64,000 nucleotides of DNA from Harmothoe impar (lineage: Eukaryota > Annelida > Polychaeta > Phyllodocida > Polynoidae), in contig OX381714.1 of assembly GCA_947462335.1 (NCBI GenBank), forward strand, positions 22,602,618 through 22,666,617, read 5' to 3'. Made by a program: the position numbers and the translations under genes. Shown in pieces: positions 37,509 through 48,745 of the stretch (its first letter is position 1; every line of letters begins with the position of its first letter). The notes beneath the pieces are model-generated. The model did no database searches. It saw nothing but the letters and a program-made list of their open reading frames with translations, and had not been told where the DNA came from.

Positions 37509-37552
37509 GGGAAATTAGAGGGGGTTACCGAGGATGGCAGAACGGTAACCCC
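37509..37552 (+). promoter_or_regulatory. Gypsy gag-pol -1 ribosomal frameshift signal
   Basis: The last gag codons are TCG GGA AAT TAG, giving the slippery heptamer G GGA AAT (37509-37515) next to the stop. After a 5-nt spacer a perfect 10-bp stem follows: GGGGTTACCG (37521-37530) with CGGTAACCCC (37543-37552), loop 12 nt. A -1 slip enters the frame that continues into the protease. Heptamer, phase, spacer and stem all fit the established -1 frameshift model. Confidence 0.85.
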
Positions 37553-38093
37553 TGAGGAAATAAGCCAGATTATCACCGACGTTGGCGGTGAAGATTCATT
37601 AGCAGTGAATGCGTCCAGCAAGAAGGGAGATGGGACCGTACATCCCGGAAACCATGAGGCTGGGGAGGCTGGTACAACAGGCGCCCAGGGGTGCGCGTAT
37701 GGGAAACCTAGTGCCAGTTTAGAGGAGTCAATAACCAAAGAGTTGGTTAAGGTTGGAGGAACCAGGCTTCCCCCGGGTCATCCTTGTCTGGAACACCTGA
37801 AAGGATGTGGATTCGACCTGGGCACTGATAGTGACCTTCACCGGTTTACTAGGAATCCCTCAGTAACTGATGGGAAGAGGTGGTACGTTTCCTGTTCTGT
37901 ACAAGGAAAGACTGGGGAGTTTCTTATGGATACTGGAGCTAGCCACTCCATGGTCTCTAAGAGATTCATCAGCTTATTGCCGAATATGTGTGAGAACCCC
38001 ACAATGAGGGTAAACGCATGTACGGCCGATGGTACCAGAATGAGGACATTTGGACGGACTTTTCTGATAATCTCTGTGGCCGGGAAAGAATAG
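37516..38093 (+). pseudogene. Gypsy protease, split by a frameshift
   Basis: Reached from gag by the -1 signal. Contains the aspartic protease motif DTGAS (37929-37943). The frame stops at 38093, and the second conserved protease motif (ILGLD, about 38113-38128) lies in the next phase, in the frame of RT. A 1-nt change near 38070-38090 therefore cuts the protease domain in two. No slippery heptamer in phase was seen there, so I read it as damage or a sequencing indel. Confidence 0.8.
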
Positions 38094-41000
38094 CTGAGAT
38101 TGAAGATGATGGTATTCTTGGTTTGGATTTTGCGGCGCTTTTCGGTGCGACTTTGAATCCGAAAAGTGGGAAGTTGAAAATTGAATACCCGTATGATATG
38201 ACCATACTCTGTAAGTTGAGAGTGATAAGTAGTGTTGCCAGTGTGGCACAGACTGTGAAGATTCCCCCGGGAATGACCTGTGACGTGTTAGTCAGTTCAG
38301 GGAGGCTAATCCAGAGAGGATTAGCGGTAATCGAGCCGGATATGGCTGTATTATCCCGGAAGGGATTGGAATCTGCGGATACCCTAGTAGGGAATTCCAG
38401 ATGGACAGTGACACCCATTTCCAACCCCGGAAACTCCACAGTATATCTTGAGAAAGGCACTGAAGTTGGGAAAGTGATACTTGCGGAGGCAGTCACCGGT
38501 AGCCACCAAGACCTGAGGTTAGAAGAAGGAGGGGAGGAGGAATTGCATGAAGAGTTAACTAAGTTGTTAACGGGATCATCCATAACGGATGAGAATGATC
38601 AGGAAGCCCTAAGGGCTATGCTGAAGAGATGCAGGCAAGCTTTTGCGGCCCCAGGAGAACCCCTGGGGAGAACTAATAAGGTATTGCATGAAATTAAAAC
38701 CGGGGATAACCCCGCTTTTAAGATTCCTTATAGGAGGCTACCCCTCAAGAAGAAGATTGTAGCTGAGGAAGAAATAGCGAAAATGCTGAAGGATAATGTT
38801 ATTGTTCCCAGCATGAGCCCTTGGTCCTCCCCTGTGTGTATGGTAACCAAGAAGGATGGTAGCATACGGTTCTGTATTGATTACCGGAAACTGAATGGGT
38901 TGACTAAGAAGAACTCCTATCCTCTTCCTAGGATAGATGAGACGATTGACTCCCTAGGGGGGAATGAGTGGTTTTGTACCCTGGATTTACAGTCCGGGTA
39001 TTGGCAAGTAGGCATGAAGCCTGAGGATATGGAGAAAACTGTGTTTTCCAGCCATATTGGGTTGTTTGAATATAAGGTGATGCCATTCGGGTTATGTAAT
39101 GCGCCAGCCACCTTTGAAGCCATGATGGAGACGCTGTTAAGTGATTTATTATGGCGGAAATGTCTAGTTTACTTAGATGACGTAATTGTGTTTGGAAAGA
39201 CCTTTGCGGGCTGTCTAAGTAATTTGGAGGAAGTCTTAAACCGAATCATGTCTAACGGTCTCAAATTGAAACCGAAGAAATGTAATCTGTTTAAGAAGGA
39301 TATTAACTACCTGGGGCGGATTATTTCCACCGAGGGGGTTAAGGCCGATCCGGAAAAGATCAGGAGTGTGACTGAGTGGGAAGTGCCCAGGGGTCCTAAA
39401 GATGTGCGATCCTTCCTAGGATTTTGCTCATATTATAGGGATTTCCTGCCGGGATATTCCCGGGTAGCCTATCCGATCCAGTGTTTGTCACACTGGACTC
39501 CCGGAAATAGGAAGGAAGAGTTCCCATGGGGGAAGGAACAGGACGCAGCTTTCTTAGCAATAAAAAAGTTGTTTGTAGAGACCCCGGTGTTAAAGTATCC
39601 CACCCTGGATGGTCATTTTGTATTGGATACAGATGCTAGTAATGAGAGTATTGGGGCCGCCCTCAGTCAAGTCCAAGGCGGAGTGGAGGTTCCCATTGCC
39701 TTTGCTAGTAATACTATGAGTAAGACTCAGCGAAATTATTGTACCACAAAAAGGGAATTGTTGGCTGTGATAGTTTATACTAAAAAGTTCAAACATTTCC
39801 TTAGGGGGTCAGATTTTACGCTGAGAACAGATCATTCCTCTTTGAGATGGTTTTTGAATTTCAAAGATGCGGAAGGAATGATTGGACGTTGGCTAGCACA
39901 CCTTTCCGAGTTCGGTTTGGAGCAAAGTCAGATCCAGCATAGAGCTGGGGTAAAGCATATAAATGCTGATGCACTTTCTCGACGTCCTATCAGGAAGTGT
40001 GAAAACACCAACTGTGATGACTGTGGCCAGCACCAGGCTGTCATAGCCGGAGCAAGGATTCCCTTTGAGATCAAGGGAACTGGGGTTCTGGAGTGGTCCA
40101 TGGGAACCATCCGGAAGTTCCAGGAAAAGGATCCTAACCTTAGCCGGTTGTTGGTATTGTTACCTAGGAAGATAAGGCCCCCGCGGCCTGAGATTTCCTT
40201 GGAAAACCGGGAAATGAGAAGGCTAATAGCTCAATGGGCAGAGTTAGAGGTCCAGAGCGGAATCGTCTACCGGTGGAAGATTAATTCATCAGGTAGAAGG
40301 GTCCGGCAAGTGGTAATACCTTCCGGAATGAGGAGGGATGTTATGTATTATTGCCGTGGACACCTGACCAGTGGACATTTCGGAAAAAAGCGTTCCCTGG
40401 AACGTCTGAAAAGGAGATACTACTGGCCAGGGATGAGTAGTGATCTATTAAGATGGATTGCTACTTGCCCGGATTGTTGTAAAAACAAACCTGGGCCTGG
40501 GATGGGTAAAATGCCCTTGTCCCAGGAGTTGTTCGGAGTGAGATTTGCGCGAGTCGCAATAGATATTATCAGCGGGTTTAAAACTACCCCTGAGGGTAAT
40601 ACTTGTATGATGGTCGTCACTGATTATTATACTAAGTATACGAGAGTGTTTCCATTAGCGGATCACAAGGCGGCAACCTGTGCAAAAGCTTTTGTTAAAG
40701 GTTGGGTATTGCATCTTGGGGTTCCCCTGATGATGCATAGTGACCAAGGTCGGGAATTTGAATCTGATCTCTGGCAGGAAATGTGTCACCGATTGGCGAT
40801 TTGTAAAACGAGAACAAATCCCTATCGGCCACAAAGTGATGGCATGGTTGAGAGATTCAATCGTACCTTGATTCAGGTGTTAAAATCCCTGGTGAATGAT
40901 AAAATGGACGACTGGGATGAGCAGTGTGATTATGTATGTCATGCATATAATAGCACTGTCCATTCTAGTACCTCCTGTTCCCCGAATCTGTTAGTTTTTG

Positions 41001-41608
41001 GGGAGGATTTAATAATGCCCGCTGACCTGGTATTTGGGGTGGTAGGAATGAACCCGGAAACCCCCTGCCATGTTATGTTTGTGGAGTCATTAAGAGATCA
41101 ATTCAAATATGCTTATGAATTGGTGAGAACTGAATTACAGAAGAATGCCACCTGGCAGAAGACCGGCTATGATCTAGGCCTTAAGCCGCGACGATTCAAA
41201 GTTGGTGATCAGGTAGTGAGATTACATGAGCCGTTATCGACTCTGAAACTTGCTAGTAATTGGGATGGGCCCTTTGTGGTTACCCGCATAGTAAGTGACA
41301 GTACTGTAGTGATACGTTCATTACAGGGAAAGATGTATAAATCTAATGTAGCTCGACTAAGAGAGTGGAAGGGAAGAGATTTGTCCCTGGACTCGAATGA
41401 GTTGGAAGTTGATACTTTGATAGAGGAAAGTGACCAGCGGAAATTAGTGAAGGAACCTCCCCGGAAACGCGGAAGGCCGCGGAAGGAGGTTTCCCGGAAA
41501 CTAATGGTGCGTAAGCCCGTCACCCCAAAAAGATCGGGGAAGAAGGCGGATAATAAAGTCTCGCTGGCTGAAGGGAAAAGGACCCGGAAGGGTGTGGTTA
41601 AGGCTTAG
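38018..41608 (+). CDS. Gypsy RT, RNase H and integrase
   Basis: About 1190 codons without a stop. After the protease end come RT motifs FCIDYRKLN, LDLQSGYWQV, MPFGLCNAPATF and YLDDVIVFG (YLDD near 39169-39180). RNase H has FVLDTDASNESIGAALSQ, YCTTKRELLAV and RTDHSSL. Integrase has the HHCC zinc domain (HLTSGHFG...CPDCC, about 40356-40480), the DDE residues in VAIDII, MHSDQG and GMVERFNRT, and a GPF-type C-terminal domain (NWDGPFVV). The tail ends with an AT-hook-like RKRGRPRK. No chromodomain seen. It would normally be made as a fusion to protease. Confidence 0.93.
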   Translation: MYGRWYQNEDIWTDFSDNLCGRERIAEIEDDGILGLDFAALFGATLNPKSGKLKIEYPYDMTILCKLRVISSVASVAQTVKIPPGMTCDVLVSSGRLIQRGLAVIEPDMAVLSRKGLESADTLVGNSRWTVTPISNPGNSTVYLEKGTEVGKVILAEAVTGSHQDLRLEEGGEEELHEELTKLLTGSSITDENDQEALRAMLKRCRQAFAAPGEPLGRTNKVLHEIKTGDNPAFKIPYRRLPLKKKIVAEEEIAKMLKDNVIVPSMSPWSSPVCMVTKKDGSIRFCIDYRKLNGLTKKNSYPLPRIDETIDSLGGNEWFCTLDLQSGYWQVGMKPEDMEKTVFSSHIGLFEYKVMPFGLCNAPATFEAMMETLLSDLLWRKCLVYLDDVIVFGKTFAGCLSNLEEVLNRIMSNGLKLKPKKCNLFKKDINYLGRIISTEGVKADPEKIRSVTEWEVPRGPKDVRSFLGFCSYYRDFLPGYSRVAYPIQCLSHWTPGNRKEEFPWGKEQDAAFLAIKKLFVETPVLKYPTLDGHFVLDTDASNESIGAALSQVQGGVEVPIAFASNTMSKTQRNYCTTKRELLAVIVYTKKFKHFLRGSDFTLRTDHSSLRWFLNFKDAEGMIGRWLAHLSEFGLEQSQIQHRAGVKHINADALSRRPIRKCENTNCDDCGQHQAVIAGARIPFEIKGTGVLEWSMGTIRKFQEKDPNLSRLLVLLPRKIRPPRPEISLENREMRRLIAQWAELEVQSGIVYRWKINSSGRRVRQVVIPSGMRRDVMYYCRGHLTSGHFGKKRSLERLKRRYYWPGMSSDLLRWIATCPDCCKNKPGPGMGKMPLSQELFGVRFARVAIDIISGFKTTPEGNTCMMVVTDYYTKYTRVFPLADHKAATCAKAFVKGWVLHLGVPLMMHSDQGREFESDLWQEMCHRLAICKTRTNPYRPQSDGMVERFNRTLIQVLKSLVNDKMDDWDEQCDYVCHAYNSTVHSSTSCSPNLLVFGEDLIMPADLVFGVVGMNPETPCHVMFVESLRDQFKYAYELVRTELQKNATWQKTGYDLGLKPRRFKVGDQVVRLHEPLSTLKLASNWDGPFVVTRIVSDSTVVIRSLQGKMYKSNVARLREWKGRDLSLDSNELEVDTLIEESDQRKLVKEPPRKRGRPRKEVSRKLMVRKPVTPKRSGKKADNKVSLAEGKRTRKGVVKA

Positions 41609-42182
41609 CCCACTCTGGAAAAGGCGTGTCCTCGAACCAGGTCTAATGTTATGCCTAAAAACATAAGACGCAGTCCCCGGTTACTAGCTAGGGACGGTAT
41701 AACCTAAGCCGGTACACAACGAGTGTGGTGTCCTGTAATCTTGTTAAATATTTTTCATGTTGTAATCAGTTATGTGTGGAAGTAAGTACGGTCAGAATGA
41801 TCGTGATAGTCCCCCTGTCAAGGATCCCATGGGTGATGGACGGATAATCCGGTGAATTTGCTTTATTATGCCATTCATATATATTTCATTGATACTCTCG
41901 ACGAGTTGACAGAGCGTAAGGATTAACACGTGGAATGAGGGTGCCTGTTTACAATTAGACGCGTGGGTGACCTGGTTCCAAGGAACTAGGTCACGGGACG
42001 TGCGGGGTTGCGCATGCGCGGTGGCGTATCTTATATAAGGCGCGCGGCTTGGCGGGAGTCGCCAGTTGAGATTGGGTGAAGGTCCAGAGCAGACCGTGAG
42101 GGCTCGGACACGTACAACGTACTGAAGGGGAGGTGGACCCCCCTATAATAATCCATCAGAACACTTTTCTTGAGTGTAAACC
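41609..42182 (+). other. Spacer between pol and third ORF, promoter-like
   Basis: 574 bp without coding capacity. CpG-rich near 41940-42060, with a TATA box and the leader of the third ORF. Confidence 0.5.
42032..42039 (+). promoter_or_regulatory. Internal TATA-like box before the third ORF
   Basis: TATATAAG, the same octamer as the LTR TATA box, inside CpG-rich sequence (GCGCATGCGCG just upstream) 144 bp before the ORF3 ATG. Suggests separate transcription of ORF3. Confidence 0.45.
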
Positions 42183-45087
42183 ATGTCCTCAGAGACAGAC
42201 CACCAGCCGGTGGACCCTCTTCAGGAGGGCGACTCCGCTAGCGGAGGAAACGTGGTTGATAATCAACCTGACCTCGAGGACCAGGAATCTATGGATTTCC
42301 TGGGACAAGGGGAGATCATGGACGTAGACCTTGACTCTCAGTCATCGTTGCGTCCAGCGAATGTAGCCGCCAATTACTTGGAAGGCTTAGATATAGAGGC
42401 CATCAGTCCAGCTGACGGGCAAGCAGATACCAGCGAAGCTGAGTATCAGGAAGCAGGTACTGTGTATCATGGAGAGCCGCCGGGGGATGTTGAAAAACCT
42501 CGCCCGGCCACGCCACAACTAGCAGGGTTCATGTCCAACTACGATGGACGTGAAGTGGACCTGCACGAGGACGTGTTACGTCTGATGGCGGAGGGAGCAC
42601 CCAGCCGGATTGACCCGCTTATAAGGCAGGCGATACTGCTCTTCCTGTTAGTGGAATAGCAAGATGAGTTGCCCCCGGACTGGTTTGTGTACTGGGAGGC
42701 ACTTCAAAAAGGACTACTCGTATGCTACTGCTTACGAAGAGCTGTATTTGATCTGCATATAGCAGATATACAGCGGCTGATGCCGGCACTCCCGATTCTA
42801 TCCATGGATCCGAATTGTGGAGTTGCCGGGATGTTGTTGACTAGTACCGGGCCCGCATCGGGAAGCTCCGCGAGCCAAAGACCCGGAAGGAGTATGAAAT
42901 TGCTGCTGCCACCGCCCAGCGAGTAGTTTCATATACTCTGAATGTAGGCCCTGTAGAGGAATACATGGATGCCCATGATGTCACACGGGATATAGCTATA
43001 TCCTGTCTGGTGGATGAGGCGGTTCGTACAGTACGAACCAGATCTTCCAGCGCGGAAGAGAAGGCGCGTATAAAAGCGCTGAAAGCCACACCTAGGGGGC
43101 GCGGCGGTAAAAGTGAGAGAGGAGCCTCGAACCGGTCAAGCTCGGCTGACAGCAATCAGTCAGACGAGTTTGTCCAGGAGAGAGGGCGACAATCTTGCCG
43201 CAACGAGAAGGCAAGACTTGCTAACTTGCCCGATTCTGTATTAGCAGAAGGAGCACCGGAATTACCTTCCGGGGGACAACCCGTAGTTACACGGGCTGTA
43301 GAAACAACGGATGAGGCTATGGATACCAACGAAGCCAATACTCCGGCAACTTTGGATGTCCGCTCGCGACCAACTGTAAGGGTCAGAGCGATGATGAGGA
43401 TTGGATCCGGAATACACCCCGGGACCGTCCTCCGTCTGCTTTCTATCAGCAGTGGCTTGATCAGCTACGGATCTTGCCAGAAACTTACTATAGTAAGGAG
43501 CAGAAAGAAAAACTTCTTTTTGCCGGTACCCGTTGGTATAATCAACGGGAAAGGAATTGGTGCCCGTTTGCAACTTGTGTAAACGCTATCGGCACTGAAA
43601 GAACCATCTATGTAACAAAGCCACGGTTCTTGAGACACCTCTGTGAGAATCACATGCACCACTGTATGGTGTACCACTGTGATATCACAGTAGGTAGAGA
43701 GTCACAGTTGTGTAACGGGTGTCTAGAACCCCGTAGAGGTGAGCTAATGCGCCACATGAAGGATTGCCATAACATGGGAATCAGTGTAGCCCGCAATCGT
43801 GTGAATGCGCTACATGATGCCGTCTGTGACCAGTACAAATCACTGACAGACGAGCAGAAAGCTAAGATCCGGCCGGCAACTCCCTACTTCTGTGAAGTCG
43901 CAGATGGGAAGTTTAAAGCTCGGATAGCTAGAGTGGACGGACGCAACAAGTTCGCCATGAATGACGAGGAGTACACGGTGTTATGCACCACCCGTACTGC
44001 TCGGAGAGGCGGCGGTAGTTTCCGACAGCCGGAAACTCGGGGTGGTGCCCGAGGAAAGAGCCGGTCTGGCCGAGACCGCTCTAGGTCTCCTGCGGTCTCT
44101 CCAGGACCGAAAAGGAGGCATGCTGGATCCACATTGGAGGAACTAGATAATTCCTACTATGGGAATTATCAGGCCCCGGAAGGTCGCGAATATTATCGCG
44201 AGTATCCAGACCCACTGTATGTAGACCGGAAAGATCGGAAACGTGATTCCGGTGGACATACGGCGGCTTCCAGTAGCATGGACTACCGTTCTCGACGTCT
44301 GAGTAGTTCAGACAGTGCCAACAGCCAATCTGACTATGGCGGTGCCCGGCCTAAGGAAAGTCCGGCCACAAGATCAAAGGCTTCACTGCCTTTGACGTAC
44401 CATTTGGGGGCAACCACAAAACCCTCATCCAGGGAAGTCCGGTCTCCTTCCACCCCAACCCGGGGGATGGAGAATCTGACAGTTAAAACTGAGGCCAAAT
44501 CTTTGATCTCAGTGGTAGCTCCACGGGGTATCACTATCCCGAAGCCTGCAGCGGCTGCCAAGGCGCTGCAAGTGGATGTCAAGCCCATGGTTCCTACCAC
44601 CCAGGAGCCGGTTGTCATCCAGCCAGTCGCGGGTACTTCCCGCGTGGAAACTACCGGAGGCGTAAAACTAAAATACGTTCCGATAGTGAACTACTTCTCC
44701 CGGGAGGAGAAGGCGAGCTGTGAAGTGGGACAGAAAATTGTAACCGAATTTCAGGAGTCCCAGCGACAGCTAGCGGTGGAGTATTCTACCAAGATGTTAG
44801 GCCTGTTCACACATGGTCTAAAGATTGCCCACAGGGAAGAGAAAGCATTGGTAGCCGCTGGCAATGCTGACTACTTGGCTAAAAAGTCAAGGGAAGCTGC
44901 TACGGGCCAAAAGAATGCCGAGGCCGCAGCAGATTTCGTTCGCCAAGAGAACGAGAAGTTAACTAAACGGTTACAGGATATGAACGTAAAGTTTTACGGG
45001 GTGTTTGGCGTGACTCTCGATACATGGGACGGCACGGCTGAACACGCTCTGGCCTTAATAAGGGCGAGGGATGAACCATTAGGGTAA
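42183..45087 (+). pseudogene. Gypsy third ORF, Cys/His-rich coiled-coil protein
   Basis: Sits where env would be but lacks a signal peptide and membrane segment. It starts ACC-ATG-T. The frame is broken by a TAG at 42657, a frameshift near 42840 and another near 43400-43470; the last part (to 45087) is open for over 530 codons. Before joining lesions it would be about 960 aa. Order: acidic N-terminus; basic Ser/Arg-rich middle; a Cys/His cluster at about 43560-43780 (CPFATC, H-x4-H, CNGC, H-x4-C-H), possibly two fingers; RS-rich and Pro-rich linker; C-terminal coiled coil (about 44700-44970). Nucleic acid binding is an inference. I do not recognise the family. Confidence 0.6.
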
Positions 45088-45454
45088 AAACTAATAAAGG
45101 GTTCAGAGTCTATTTCTAGTTTTTTTGAAATAGAAGAAGGGGCTATAATAGTTTCCCGGTCTACTGATTGTTCTTTCAGTTAATCAGATGTCATAATTGT
45201 TTTTATGACGGGTTTCCCTTCTCGAGGGAAAGAGGGGCATCTTTTTAGATGCATTTTTAGAACATCGCGGAGGAACCTTCCGTGGAAGCTCTGGACTTAC
45301 CTAACTACTCAACTCTCAACTCTAGCCGACCTGATGGGGAATCAGGACTCCACCAGGAAGCTACCAAACTAACGTCCCTGAAACTAACTTTTGGGATACA
45401 TACCATGATGTGTTCCTGACACTATTATGCTGTGTTATAAACTGTTCCCGTCCA

Positions 45455-45610
45455 AGGATTACGTGTCAAACAGACAATGCTCGTGGTTCCAGTTATACTT
45501 ATATATATCATGAACATTCCTGGAGCTAGGATTACGTGTTAAACGGACAGTACTCGTGGTTTCCAGCCGGATTATACTTATATATGTCATGAACATTACT
45601 GGAGCGAGGA
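45455..45610 (+). repeat. Tandem ~75-bp duplication
   Basis: Two diverged units beginning AGGATTACGTGT and ending GAACATT...TGGAGC, with the start of a third (AGGACGGG). Confidence 0.65.
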
Positions 45611-45677
45611 CGGGATACTTAGCGAGCTGTGTACATATGAACTTACCTTCGGGTGATATTTATCCAAGAAACAGTAT

Positions 45678-45765
45678 TAAGAAGAGGAGAGCACCTGACT
45701 TATTCATCTATAAGAAGAGGAGAGCACCTCACTCATTCGTCTATTAGAAGCGGAGAGCACCGTGC
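45678..45765 (+). repeat. Three ~33-bp tandem units
   Basis: Units built on AAGAAGAGGAGAGCACCT, the third diverged (GAAGCGGAGAGCACC). Confidence 0.7.
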
Positions 45766-46549
45766 CCACAACTAGATCACCAGTAAGCTATATTTTTGTG
45801 AGGGTTTCCGGGTACACTGCCAGGTTACTCATTAAAACATATTTAATATATATAATAAGTTATCGTATTGTGATACATATCACCCCAAGTGTTCCACTAT
45901 GGTGTTCTCATATTTACCATATGAAACGGGTTTAATATTATGCTATATATGAAGATTGTATGATCTGATAAGCTAGGAGATGTGGCTACCCGTAAAAGTC
46001 TGTGTGTGCAGTCGTTAAGACTACGTGTAAATCATACATATACCATTGTGTATTGTCGTGTGTGTCGACTCTGTTATATGTTGCGAGAGGTATTAAGGTC
46101 TCCGGTTATATAATCGGATTACCCAGCTCAAACAAAGGCTGTGGTTACTATTATCCATTGTGTGAATGTATTCATTAAAAACACATATCAATGTAAGACG
46201 CTGGCGGTTGTGAGTCCTTATCAGGACTGGTTTTTATTAACTTTTCTGTTTTCACTTAAATATAAACACACCCCATGCGCATTCTTTTAATAACCAAGTA
46301 AAACTTCATAAGGAAGTCATATCGAAATGTGTCAAGCCGTTCGATTGTGTGTATGAAAATGTATTATGGTTGCTAGTACAGTGTAATGTCATATATTTTA
46401 TTGAGTTCATTGATCTCGCTTGTCTATTTGTCGTGATAATATGTTACGCCCCTAGTTACTGTATAGACAATAACTATAAGACGTTTGTCTAAAGTGTTTT
46501 CTGTATGTTAGGAAAACCGTACATATTCGTTACCACCTAGTTTTTGTCT

Positions 46550-46557
46550 AGGGGGGG
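46550..46557 (+). other. Gypsy polypurine tract
   Basis: AGGGGGGG three bases before the 3' LTR start (46561), the expected plus-strand primer site. Confidence 0.7.
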
Positions 46558-46560
46558 TAG

Positions 46561-48745
46561 TGTAGGGGCATGATATTACATATTAATCTCATACACAGTA
46601 TTTCCGGGTAACGTCTGTTTACTCGGCTTCTCTACCTGGAGCTAGTGCACACAGTTCCCGGGAGAGGGCGCAGGTCCTCTCCAGGTAACCGTGTGCCGCT
46701 CTCAGGTGGGCTGCCGACCCACCCACCTGGCCACGTGACCTAAGAGCCGGTGTTATATAAGACCCGTGTGTTTTACCTGGAAGGCAGTCAGTGCAGGCCC
46801 GACTGACGATAGACTTCACACGTCCAACCGTGCGGACAGAGTTGTATACTAAGATTATACTGACCGTTTCCTCTATTTATAGAGAAACCTGATTTACCTG
46901 TGTGTATTGATTCTACACTGATCGTTCCCTTGTAAAGGAACTGGAGTTGTTCTCATGAATAAAGACTGATATGGGTCAGAAATCTCGAAAATGGATTAAT
47001 CTGGGGGCAGAAATATATCAGATTGAAAATTCAGCAAACTCAATTAATCTTGAAGCAAGTTTATTTTATTGGAAGACTAGTATCTTGGCTCCATGAAAAC
47101 ATAAATTGGACGGCTTAACTCCCAGGGTGTCAGTTTTTATTCACCGGCAAACATATGTTGATATAAAAGTGTCGGAGCATACAACTAAAATATCAAACAG
47201 CTGGTAGAATGCTTTAAAAACACCATAGAATCTTCTAGTTTCACCTCCAACTAGCCACAGTATACAGGATAATGCATGCCAAGTTTGGTAATCACCACTC
47301 TAAAACCTCTTCTGTTACAGGCCGACAAACTTTGTAGAAATCTTGAAAATCTTGAAAAAAATGGCAGTGGGCACCAACTTTTCTCTAGTTTGCTCAAAAT
47401 GGCCTTGTTCATCCCCAAACTTGCTGTGCACTATCCTCAATATGCATACTTTCAAGTAAATCTAGCCTGCGCTGGATTTGGTTTGATTAAATTATTATTA
47501 GCTTCACTATGAGAGTTTAACCATATCGTGTGTATGCTCCGACACTTTTATCCGAGGATCACTATATTGGGCTCTGGCACCCAAATACATCTTACCAGCG
47601 TAGGTAAAGCATGATAAATTGATGAACTAGAAGTGTGTGAATCATAATAAGTACACATAGCACCAGCCAGACTGACTTTGAGGTTGGTTGGGGCGAAATA
47701 AGTTCAAAATTTTCCAATTTCGTGAGGTGAATCACACCAAAACCACCCCTACAGTAGGCCTAAACACATATATTCGATATAAAAAGGTTATGAGGGGTAG
47801 GTGGCTCCCTTAGGTACAATTTCAAATTGATATGTAGCATGGGGAAGCAATATTAAGCGAGCGACAGCTCCATTTTTGGCAAAATATAAAAGTGTCGGAG
47901 CATACATAAAAGTGTCGGAGTATACAGACCAGCTACATTCGCGCGCTTTGTTGCGCCCGTGTGGTGAAATTGAATGAAATTTCGACACTGACGAATGTAG
48001 TTTCATCTATTACAGCCAAAATATTCCATTACAACCCACAAAAATGTGCTAGAGACCTTGTATATTCAGTATTTTCATCGTTGATGTATGCTCCGACACT
48101 TTTAAAAAAAGTCCAAAATCACTATTTTGGCGCTGGGAAGTTTAAAAAAAGAGATAATTACAAAATTCTTTTTCCACACTTTAATACTTGTGCCCCTCCT
48201 TATTTTGATTATATTTGATATATTCCAGCGCCTTTAATATTTGGCGCATTTTGACCCCAAATATAAAAGTGTCGGAGCATACAAGAGGGTCATTCTGAAT
48301 TGCAGGACTGTGGAGGAAATTTGGGGCTAGACACCTGGGTAAACACTCTTAATTATTTGAGTAAACACATATACCAAATAAAAAAGGCTGAATAGGAAGG
48401 GCTGTGATGGCCTTATACGAAATGGGGGGCTTTTGAATAAAATAGAAATTGCCTGGAACCCTGTTTTGGGGGTATTTTTCCACTTTGAGGGGCCATAACT
48501 CCATAAATAATGGTCCGACAAAAAGTGTTTTTTTTTACCGGAAAGCCTAGGGTGTTTTCTCTTACATGAAATCAAGATATATAAGTGATGATTAGGTATG
48601 TCCACATAATAGCTGCTGAAAGGTGAAAAAGACAAAATAACCACCAATTAGTCCATTTTGGTGGGGTCTGACCCATATATATTCTCGCACCTGGAAACTG
48701 CCGTGATCGTTGTTCCTTAACCTAGAATAACCACGAACCACCACA
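46561..48745 (+). repeat. Gypsy 3' LTR, split by a TIR element
   Basis: Pieces 46561-46972 and 48681-48745. TATA at 46754-46761, AATAAA at 46958-46963. Differs from the 5' LTR at four C/T positions. Confidence 0.92.
46973..48680. mobile_element. Non-autonomous TIR element in the 3' LTR
   Basis: Ends GGGTCAGA / TCTGACCC; with the preceding T and following A the flanks fit a TA target duplication as in Tc1/mariner. TIRs extend imperfectly to about 30 bp (AAAATGGATTAAT against AAAATGGACTAAT). Six copies of ATAAAAGTGTCGGAGCATACA or its complement occur at 47163, 47531, 47886, 47906, 48085 and 48263. No transposase frame. The intact 5' LTR shows the empty site. Confidence 0.8.

Larger units (their letters stand above)
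29460..37518 (+). pseudogene. Gypsy gag, split by the Penelope-like element
   Basis: Part 1 (29460-30603) starts ATG and encodes a long coiled coil (about residues 60-240, rich in E/K/L/R). In-frame TAA stops occur at 30297 and at about 30418. After the inserted element the same frame resumes at 36105 to a stop at 36601. A frameshift then leads to the frame ending at 37518, with a capsid-like helical region and one CCHC zinc knuckle (CYRCQVKGHFASEC) near the C-terminus. Removing the insertion restores the frame across the target site. Gag packages the RNA. With stops, shift and insertion, this copy cannot make it. Confidence 0.8.
45088..46549 (+). other. Gypsy 3' untranslated region
   Basis: Non-coding AT-rich leader to the 3' LTR, with two short tandem arrays listed separately. 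No gene. Confidence 0.6.

Noticed and set aside
38070..38093. Second programmed frameshift between protease and RT
   Set aside because: GGGAAA there is not in the phase required for a -1 heptamer, and the shift would fall inside the protease fold; a lesion is more likely.
42183..45087. Gypsy third ORF as an env gene
   Set aside because: No signal peptide, membrane segment or furin-like site; Cys/His-rich and coiled-coil content do not fit an envelope.
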